From the NCBI GenBank assembly GCA_019873665.1, contig JAIOAV010000004.1, positions 46,043-110,042 of the forward strand: a stretch of 64,000 nucleotides of DNA, given 5' to 3'. Both the position numbers and the translations under genes were made by a program. Below are positions 55,115-61,357 of this stretch, piece by piece; within the stretch, counting starts at the first letter, position 1, and the number at the start of each line of letters is the position of its first letter. The notes beneath the pieces are model-generated. The model worked only from the letters and a program-made list of their open reading frames with translations. It was not told the DNA's origin and made no database searches. This DNA comes from Chloroflexota bacterium (lineage in GTDB: Bacteria; Chloroflexota; Anaerolineae; JAAYEA01).

Positions 55115-55141
55115 GCGCCCCGCGATTGCCGGGGCGCTTTT
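55115..55141 (+). terminator. Terminator after the carbamoyltransferase
   Basis: GCGCCCCG/CGGGGCGC stem with a seven-base loop followed by TTTT. It lies between convergent genes and serves the + strand. Confidence 0.85.
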
Positions 55142-56326
55142 CTATCTGCGCCAGAGCTCACGACAGATGGCGGCATAGCCGGCGCTGGCCTGCGCCAGCT
55201 CCTCGAGGCTGATGGACTCGTCGGTCACATGAGCGCTAGCCTCAGTGCCGGGGCCAAAACCGATAGTGGGGATACGCGCCACGCCGGCCGAGTAACTGCC
55301 GTTGGTGCAGAAATCATATTTGGTGATCTGCGGGCGCAAGCCGATGGAGAGGAGGGCAGCTTGCGCCTTTTGCACGAGCGGGTGATCCGCTGGCAGCTTC
55401 CACGCCGGCGGGAAGGCGACGATGGTCTCTTGGCGCCCGCTGGCCGTCACCAGCGTGTCCTGCGCGAGCTCGACATTAGCGCGGAAATCAGGGTCTTGCG
55501 CGGCCAGTGCCGCGATCTCGGCATGGAAGCGCGCCCATACCGAGCTCGGGCTTTCCCCGGGCAGCAGGCGCAGGTCATAGCTGAGCCGTGCCGCATACGG
55601 CACAATCGAGTCCACCGGCTGTGGCGACGAGTGCAAGCCGATCAGCTCAATGATCCCCGGCCCCAGAAAGTCATCCGTGCGGGGCGGCAAGGCGCGCAGA
55701 CGCTGGATCAGTGGCACCGCCTGATACACGGCGTTGATACCTTTTTCTGGATGGGCTGAGTGTGCGGCCTTGCCCTGAATATCCACGAACACGCGCGTCC
55801 GACCCCGCTGCCCGCGCTTGATGTTCAGCTCCGACGCCTCGCCAATGATGACATAGTCGGGCTGGATGCCGCGCGTCGCCAGCTCGTCCAGCGCCTTGCC
55901 GAGGGTATAGCCCTCAAAACGCTCCTCCCAACTGGTGCCGGTGATGACCAACACCCCGGCAAACGAGGACGTAGCGAGCGTAGTGGCAGCGTGGAGCATG
56001 GCGGCGAGCGCACCCTTCATGTCACTCGCGCCCCGACCATAGAGGCGGCCCGCCTCGATCTCGCCCGCGAACGGCGGATGCCGCCAGCCCGCGGCGTCCG
56101 CCTCCACCGTGTCAATGTGGCTGTCCATAAGCACCACAGGGCCATCGCCCCGCTGCAATACGGCGATCACCGTATAATAATCGTTCACCCACGCCTCAAA
56201 GCCCAGCGCCTGCAGATAGCCCCGCACGAAATCTGCGACCTGGGCCTCATGGCCGGTCACGCTGGGAATGCGCAGCAGACTCTGCGCCAACATCGTTACC
56301 TCGCGCAACTTAACATCAGGGCTCAT
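55142..56326 (-). CDS. M20 family metallopeptidase (ArgE/DapE/YgeY-like deacylase)
   Basis: A 394-residue zinc hydrolase. LMDSHIDTVEADAAGWRHPP and LYGRGASDMKGALAAML supply metal ligands (DSHID and the ASDMKG aspartate), and TSWEERFEGYTL contains the catalytic and bridging glutamates. VIIGEASELNIKRGQRGR, YDFCTNGSYSAGVARIPTIGFGPG and SAHVTDESI complete the site. The FGPG and TNGS segments resemble YgeY/ArgE-like enzymes. Its convergent neighbour is the acylornithine-type carbamoyltransferase, so N-acylcitrulline deacylation is a reasonable hypothesis. LysW-type or peptide substrates remain possible. Confidence 0.85.
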   Translation of the reverse strand: MSPDVKLREVTMLAQSLLRIPSVTGHEAQVADFVRGYLQALGFEAWVNDYYTVIAVLQRGDGPVVLMDSHIDTVEADAAGWRHPPFAGEIEAGRLYGRGASDMKGALAAMLHAATTLATSSFAGVLVITGTSWEERFEGYTLGKALDELATRGIQPDYVIIGEASELNIKRGQRGRTRVFVDIQGKAAHSAHPEKGINAVYQAVPLIQRLRALPPRTDDFLGPGIIELIGLHSSPQPVDSIVPYAARLSYDLRLLPGESPSSVWARFHAEIAALAAQDPDFRANVELAQDTLVTASGRQETIVAFPPAWKLPADHPLVQKAQAALLSIGLRPQITKYDFCTNGSYSAGVARIPTIGFGPGTEASAHVTDESISLEELAQASAGYAAICRELWRR

Positions 56327-56388
56327 GTTTCACGCTCCATCGGCTCTTGTCGGCCCCACCACGTGATAGACTGATGGCATCGCAGTCC

Positions 56389-56416
56389 ATTATGCGTCCA
56401 AGCAGAGCCACGTCAA
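56389..56416 (-). promoter_or_regulatory. Predicted promoter of the M20 deacylase
   Basis: Minus strand TTGACG (56411-56416), 16 bases, CATAAT (56389-56394), divergent from the permease promoter. Confidence 0.45.
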
Positions 56417-56428
56417 ATGGCGCGACGT

Positions 56429-56457
56429 TTGAAGCGAATGTGCGGATATGTTACAAT
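56429..56457 (+). promoter_or_regulatory. Predicted promoter of the FtsX-like permease
   Basis: TTGAAG (56429-56434), 17 bases, TACAAT (56452-56457), about nine bases before the start codon, implying a leaderless or nearly leaderless transcript. Confidence 0.5.
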
Positions 56458-56465
56458 AGGGCATC

Positions 56466-58826
56466 ATGAGAGCATCGGGCATCCTGCTGAAAGCATATCG
56501 CGACCTGACTCGCCGTAAGGTTCGGTCGGCGCTGACGATCCTGGGGATCGCCGTTGGCGTGGCCAGCCTGGTGGCGATCGTTTCCACCTCGCGCAATCTC
56601 GCGCGGGCACAGGCCGCAACGTATGCCAACACGACGCAGGCCGACCTGATCTATTGGGTGTGGGACGCGCCAGATAGCCTGCGCCGCCCGCTGAGCGAGT
56701 TGCCGAATGTGGCCGCGGTGGAACTGCGCAATACGTACTATACCCGAGCCAAGCTCGGCGACACCTGGTACGACTTGTATTTCGTCGGCGTGCAGGATTT
56801 CAGCCAGATGCAGGTGAACAAGATCGCGCTGCGCGAAGGGCGTTTCCCCGGCCTGAACGAAGTGGCGCTGGAGATCTCCGCCAAAGACCTCGCGCCGCTG
56901 CAGATCGGCGATCAGATCGTCTTTCGCTCCGGCGCGGAAAACACCGAACGGCTGCTCACTATCAGCGGCTTTGCGCAGACGCCGACCTATCCCTCCAGCG
57001 TCTTTATCAATCTGGTGCTGGCCTATGTGCCCGCGGCCAGAGTGCAGCAGATGCTGGGCATCTCGGGGAGCAATCAGCTTCTCATCAAGCTCCACGACCT
57101 GTCGGCGCGTGACGAGACGATGCAGGAGATCGAGCGCGTGTTCCAGAAACGCCGATTGCAGGCGGGCGAACCGCAGGTGCGCGATCCCCAGTTCTTCGAG
57201 GGAAAGCGGGAATTGGACGCGCTGATCCGCCTGATGTACGCGTTTTCCGGACTGGGGCTGCTCATCAGCGGCTTTCTCGTCGCCAATACGCTCGCCGCCA
57301 TCGTCGCCGAGCAGGTGCGCGAGATCGGCATCATGAAAGCGATCGGTGGCGGGCGGGCGCAGATCATGCGCCTCTACCTGCTCAGCGCCAGCACCTACGG
57401 GGTCATCGGCACGGTCATCGGGCTGCTGCTGGGCACGGTAGTGAGCTGGCTCCTCCTAGCGTATGCCGGGTGGGCGCTCAACCTCGTGGTCGCGCGGGAC
57501 ATCTCCATACCTGGCCTGCTACTCGGCGGCGGCGTGGGCCTGGGCGTATCGGTGTTGGGCGGCATCGGCCCGGCGCGACAGGCAGCGAGCATCTCGGTGC
57601 GCGAGGCGTTGCAGTCGCATGGCATCACGAACGCCTACCGACAGAGCCGCCTCGACCGGCTGTTTCGGCGCCTGCGCTGGGTGCCCACGCTGGCGATGCT
57701 GGCGTTGCGCAACCTGCTGCGCCGCCGGGGGAGGCACGCGCTGACACTGCTTTTTGTGGCCGCCGCCACCGCCGCGTTGCTGGGCGCGCTCAGCACCCGC
57801 GAGTCGGTGAACCGCGCCATAGACCAGATATTCTCCACCTACAACGCCGATGCGTGGATCTGGCTCAATGAGATCGTCACGAATCATTTCTCCGCCCAGC
57901 TCAAGACGATGCCGGAGGTGGCAGAGGCGGAGGCATGGACGCTGACAGACGCTTGGGTGCGCTTTGCCAAGGTGCGCCTATGGGGCTTGCCTGCCGACAC
58001 AACCCTGTACCGGCCCGACATGGTTGCTGGACGCTGGTTTGCGGCAGGCGAGAGCGATGCCGTCGTCATCTCCACCGACCTGGCGGCGGCGCAACGCATC
58101 GGCGTCGGCGATGCGATCACCCTCGATCTGGGCGAGCCCCGCCGGAGTAACGCGGTGCGCGCCGTTCGCGTCGTCGGCATTGCCCGCGATAACGCCATCT
58201 TTCTCGGCGGCGCGTTGGCCGGCAAGGTCTTTGCGCCGCGTGAGACGGTGGAGCGGATGATCGAGCGGCAGCGGCGCAGTTACTTTTTCGCCATCGGCTT
58301 GCGGGACAAATCACCACAGGCCACAGACGCCGCCCTGACACGCCTGGAGGAGCGCTTCCGCATCTTCCGGCCTGTTACCGAGTCAGCGTACCGTGATATG
58401 CGCAGCGCGCGTCAGCAGTCTCGGCTCTTGAGCATCGCCCTGTTTGTGATGACGGTGCTGATCGCGCTGGCCGGGGGGCTGGGCGTGCTGAACACGCAGA
58501 CGCTCAACGTGCTGGAGAGACGACGCGAAATCGGCGTGATGCGCGCCATTGGCGCCAGCAACCGGAACCTCATGCAGATCTTCCTGACGGAAGGGCTGAC
58601 GCTGGGCGGCCTGAGCTGGCTCATCGGTCTCCTCCTGGCTTACCCGACAGCCTATCTCCTGCTGCGCCTCCTGAGCAGTGTCCTCTTTGAGATAGAGCTG
58701 ATTTTTGCACCACGCCTTGTGCTGGTCGGCGCCGCTTTTGCCATCCTGCTGGCAACTGCGGCCAGCCTCGTCCCGGCGCTCGGCGCGGCGCGGCTGCCGG
58801 CGCAAGAAGCGCTGCGCTACGAATAG
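56466..58826 (+). CDS. MacB/FtsX-family ABC transporter permease, duplicated core
   Basis: A 786-residue membrane protein. An N-terminal helix follows LTRRKVRSALTILGIAVGVASLVAIVS, then a periplasmic MacB_PCD-type domain and a first FtsX core (about 250-375) with three helices: LIRLMYAFSGLGLLISGFLV, VREIGIMKAIGGGRAQIMRLY and the next two. A second helix, periplasmic and FtsX unit occupies 415-786, with RREIGVMRAIGASNRNLMQIF. This is the eight-to-ten-helix plan of LolCE-like or two-FtsX permeases. No adjacent ATPase is present. The role could be lipoprotein or lipid export, toxin or antibiotic efflux, or cell-surface control. Confidence 0.85.
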   Translation: MRASGILLKAYRDLTRRKVRSALTILGIAVGVASLVAIVSTSRNLARAQAATYANTTQADLIYWVWDAPDSLRRPLSELPNVAAVELRNTYYTRAKLGDTWYDLYFVGVQDFSQMQVNKIALREGRFPGLNEVALEISAKDLAPLQIGDQIVFRSGAENTERLLTISGFAQTPTYPSSVFINLVLAYVPAARVQQMLGISGSNQLLIKLHDLSARDETMQEIERVFQKRRLQAGEPQVRDPQFFEGKRELDALIRLMYAFSGLGLLISGFLVANTLAAIVAEQVREIGIMKAIGGGRAQIMRLYLLSASTYGVIGTVIGLLLGTVVSWLLLAYAGWALNLVVARDISIPGLLLGGGVGLGVSVLGGIGPARQAASISVREALQSHGITNAYRQSRLDRLFRRLRWVPTLAMLALRNLLRRRGRHALTLLFVAAATAALLGALSTRESVNRAIDQIFSTYNADAWIWLNEIVTNHFSAQLKTMPEVAEAEAWTLTDAWVRFAKVRLWGLPADTTLYRPDMVAGRWFAAGESDAVVISTDLAAAQRIGVGDAITLDLGEPRRSNAVRAVRVVGIARDNAIFLGGALAGKVFAPRETVERMIERQRRSYFFAIGLRDKSPQATDAALTRLEERFRIFRPVTESAYRDMRSARQQSRLLSIALFVMTVLIALAGGLGVLNTQTLNVLERRREIGVMRAIGASNRNLMQIFLTEGLTLGGLSWLIGLLLAYPTAYLLLRLLSSVLFEIELIFAPRLVLVGAAFAILLATAASLVPALGAARLPAQEALRYE

Positions 58827-58845
58827 GACGGGCGTCGTCCCTTGG

Positions 58846-60576
58846 TCAGCTTTCGGGCAGGTCGCGATAGCGGTTTGTGATGGGCAGTCGCCGGTCTTTG
58901 CCAAAGGCGCGCGGCGTGATCTTGACGCCGGGCGCAGCCTGGCGGCGCTTGTACTCGTTCCGATCCACCATGCGCACCACGTCGCGCACCACCACCGGCT
59001 CGAATCCCATAGCCACAATCTCGGCCGGGCTGCGATCCTCTTCCACATACTCGTGCAGGATCGGGTCCAGCACTGCATAGGGTGGCAACGAGTCCTCGTC
59101 GCGCTGGTTCGGGCGCAGCTCGGCGGTGGGCGCCTTGTCGAACACGCGCTGGGGGATCACCCGCTCGCGCTGGTTGCGGTGCGCGCCGAGCTGATAGACA
59201 AGGGTCTTGGGCACGTCTTTGATCACGGCAAAGCCGCCCGCCATGTCGCCATACAGCGTGGCATAGCCGACGCTCATCTCGCTCTTGTTGCCGGTGGTGA
59301 GCACCAGCCAGCCGAACTTGTTGGAAAGCGCCATGAGGATATTCCCGCGAATGCGCGCCTGGATATTCTCCTCCGTAGTGTCGGGTGCCATCCCGGCGAA
59401 TGCCTCGGCCAGCATCGCCTTATAAGCGGCAAACGTCGTCGTGATAGGAATGACCATGAAGCGGATGCCCAGCGCTGTTGCGAGCTGCTCTGCATCCTCG
59501 CGGCTATCACGCGACGAATAAGGCGAGGGCATGAACACCCCTACGACGTTCTCAGCTCCCAGCGCGTCCACGGCAATGGCCGCCGTCAGCGCCGAATCAA
59601 TGCCGCCTGAAAGGCCGATCACCACCCGCTGAAAGCCGTTCTTTCGCACATAGTCGCGCGTGGCCAGCACCAGCGCCTGATAGACCTCGGCGATCTCATC
59701 CAGCCGCCCCATCTGTCGGGACGGCAGCGCGGCTCTTGCCGCGCACGGCTTCCAGCTCAGCTCGCATATGTCTATCTTGTCCGAGGGCCACGTGAGCCGC
59801 TCCTTGCGGCGGCGGGGATCGTGCAACTGGCGACGAAAGACGCTGCCCAGCTCCAAGTCATGCACGACTAGGTCCTCCGCGAACTGCGCGCCGCACGCCA
59901 ACAACTTGCCTCGTTCGTCAAAGATGGCGCTATCGCCATCGAACACCAGCTCGTCTTGTCCGCCCACCATGTTACAGAAGGCAACCGCTACCACATTGTC
60001 CGCCGCCCGCGTCGCCAGCATACGGTGACGCACGCGCCCCTTCCCCTCATGGTAGGGCGAAGCCGAGATATTGACGATCAGATGCGCTCCGGCCAGCGCC
60101 AGGTCCTCTGTCGGCGTACCTGGATACCACACATCTTCGCAGATGGTAACGCCGACCAACACATCTTGCAGCCGAAAGAGGACCAGCCGATCCCCTGCGC
60201 GAAAGTAGCGCTCTTCATCGAACACGCCATAGTTCGGCAGATACATTTTGTGATACACTTGGGCCACGCGGCCCTCATGCAGCACCGCTGCGGCGTTCCG
60301 GATGTCGCCATCGGAATCGGCAAAGCCGACGATGGCGGTGATGCCGCGCACGTGCGTGGCCAGCTCTTGCAGACAACGCATGCTATCGCGCACAAAATGC
60401 GGCTTGAGCAGGAGGTCTTCTGGCGGATAGCCGGTCAGGGCCATCTCCGGAAAGAGGACCAGATCAGCCTCCGCTGCCCTGGCTCGTTCCAGATATTGGA
60501 TGATCGTCTGCTGGTTCTGTGCCAGGGCTCCTACCGTCGTGTTGACTTGCGCCAGAGCGACTCGCAATGTCGGCAT
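58846..60576 (-). CDS. nadE: Glutamine-dependent NAD+ synthetase
   Basis: A 576-residue two-domain enzyme. The N-terminal nitrilase-like glutaminase (1-270) has LFPEMALTGYPPEDLLLKP with the catalytic glutamate, YHKMYLPNYGVFDEERYF with the lysine, and VGVTICEDVWYPG with the cysteine. The C-terminal synthetase (300-576) has the ATP motif VIGLSGGIDSALTAAIAVDA and LTTGNKSEMSVGYATLYGD. It amidates nicotinate adenine dinucleotide using glutamine-derived ammonia. Length matches the short bacterial type. Confidence 0.95.
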   Translation of the reverse strand: MPTLRVALAQVNTTVGALAQNQQTIIQYLERARAAEADLVLFPEMALTGYPPEDLLLKPHFVRDSMRCLQELATHVRGITAIVGFADSDGDIRNAAAVLHEGRVAQVYHKMYLPNYGVFDEERYFRAGDRLVLFRLQDVLVGVTICEDVWYPGTPTEDLALAGAHLIVNISASPYHEGKGRVRHRMLATRAADNVVAVAFCNMVGGQDELVFDGDSAIFDERGKLLACGAQFAEDLVVHDLELGSVFRRQLHDPRRRKERLTWPSDKIDICELSWKPCAARAALPSRQMGRLDEIAEVYQALVLATRDYVRKNGFQRVVIGLSGGIDSALTAAIAVDALGAENVVGVFMPSPYSSRDSREDAEQLATALGIRFMVIPITTTFAAYKAMLAEAFAGMAPDTTEENIQARIRGNILMALSNKFGWLVLTTGNKSEMSVGYATLYGDMAGGFAVIKDVPKTLVYQLGAHRNQRERVIPQRVFDKAPTAELRPNQRDEDSLPPYAVLDPILHEYVEEDRSPAEIVAMGFEPVVVRDVVRMVDRNEYKRRQAAPGVKITPRAFGKDRRLPITNRYRDLPES

Positions 60577-60624
60577 GTCGGCTCCTTTTCTGTTACCAGT
60601 AATCGCGATAGGACAAAAGTACTA

Positions 60625-60653
60625 TTGAAAACGCGCCGGGTCTCTATTATATT
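60625..60653 (+). promoter_or_regulatory. Promoter of the first Flp pilin gene
   Basis: TTGAAA (60625-60630), 17 bases, TATATT (60648-60653), about 95 bases before the pilin start. Confidence 0.65.
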
Positions 60654-60748
60654 GAAGCCGCGAGACTATGAGAAAACGGGGCACGCAGCACAGCCATGGG
60701 GGGGCGTTCCCCAAAACCCGCAAACCATAGGGAAAGGAGGTGAGAAGA

Positions 60749-60898
60749 ATGTATCTGCCGCGTGAGGAAGGCCAAGGCCTGGTCGAATATGCACTGATCA
60801 TCGTTCTCGTCGCTATCGTCGTCATCGCCGCTCTGACGGCTCTGGGCACCAGCGTGGATGGCGTGTTTGACAGCATTACCGCCGCGCTCGGTGGCTAG
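60749..60898 (+). CDS. Flp/Fap-type pilin 1
   Basis: A 49-residue type IVb-like Flp pilin, too short for the ORF track. It reads MYLPREEGQGLVEYALII followed by a continuous hydrophobic helix and a short C-terminal tail ending TAALGG. EGQGLVEYAL is the prepilin cleavage region: a glycine before the hydrophobic segment and Glu5-equivalent before Tyr. Cleavage by a TadV-like peptidase would leave a filament subunit of about 40 residues. GGAAAGGAGGTG precedes the start. Export and assembly genes (tadA, tadB, tadC, cpaB) are not in this window. Confidence 0.9.
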   Translation: MYLPREEGQGLVEYALIIVLVAIVVIAALTALGTSVDGVFDSITAALGG

Positions 60899-60920
60899 TC
60901 CCACCGTCCTGGCATCATCT

Positions 60921-60958
60921 GAGGGGGGCCCTGCTGAAGCAGGGCCCCCTCTCTTTTT
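60921..60958 (+). terminator. Terminator after Flp pilin 1
   Basis: A long GC stem (GGGGGCCCTGCT/AGCAGGGCCCCC) with a two-base loop, followed by TCTCTTTTT. It isolates the first pilin transcript from the second. Confidence 0.9.
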
Positions 60959-61016
60959 AACCTGTGGCACCGGGCCGCACATAAAAGCGCACCACCTTTA
61001 CTTGTGCATCCTCTTA

Positions 61017-61045
61017 TTGCGATCCACACCACGATGCGCTATAAT
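61017..61045 (+). promoter_or_regulatory. Promoter of the second Flp pilin gene
   Basis: TTGCGA (61017-61022), 17 bases, TATAAT (61040-61045), about 70 bases before the second pilin start. The two pilin genes therefore have separate promoters. Confidence 0.75.
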
Positions 61046-61116
61046 GCAATCAGGCTTGGGACCAAATCGTGATAAGATACCCACGGCGCAACCCACAGGA
61101 AAAGGAGGTGGCTGTC

Positions 61117-61266
61117 ATGTATCTGCCGCGCGAAGAGGGTCAAGGTCTTGTAGAGTACGCACTGATCATCGTTCTCGTCGCCATCGTCGTCATCGCCGCG
61201 CTGACAGCTTTGGGCACCAGTGTAGACAGCGTCTTTGACAGCATCACCGCCGCGCTGGGCGGCTAA
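61117..61266 (+). CDS. Flp/Fap-type pilin 2
   Basis: A 49-residue pilin differing from pilin 1 at one position only (Ser for Gly at residue 38), while several codons differ silently. The promoter differs and the ribosome-binding site is AAAAGGAGGTGG. ATG 61117 is used; the ORF-track start at 61069 adds 16 residues that do not resemble a leader. Conserved protein with diverged codons indicates selection on the amino-acid sequence. It is followed by a terminator shared with the convergent gene. Confidence 0.9.
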   Translation: MYLPREEGQGLVEYALIIVLVAIVVIAALTALGTSVDSVFDSITAALGG

Positions 61267-61286
61267 CCCATCCATATGCTCAACAG

Positions 61287-61315
61287 AAAGAACCCCGCGA
61301 TGCGCGGGGCTCTTT
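61287..61315. terminator. Terminator between pilin 2 and the alpha-2-macroglobulin gene
   Basis: AAAGA-CCCCGCG pairs with CGCGGGG-TCTTT around a three-base loop, with one mismatch. The A/T-rich outer arms suit termination from both sides. Confidence 0.8.
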
Positions 61316-61357
61316 CGTCTCTGGCCGGACCACCCTCACGGCAGCCCTGCTGCTTGA

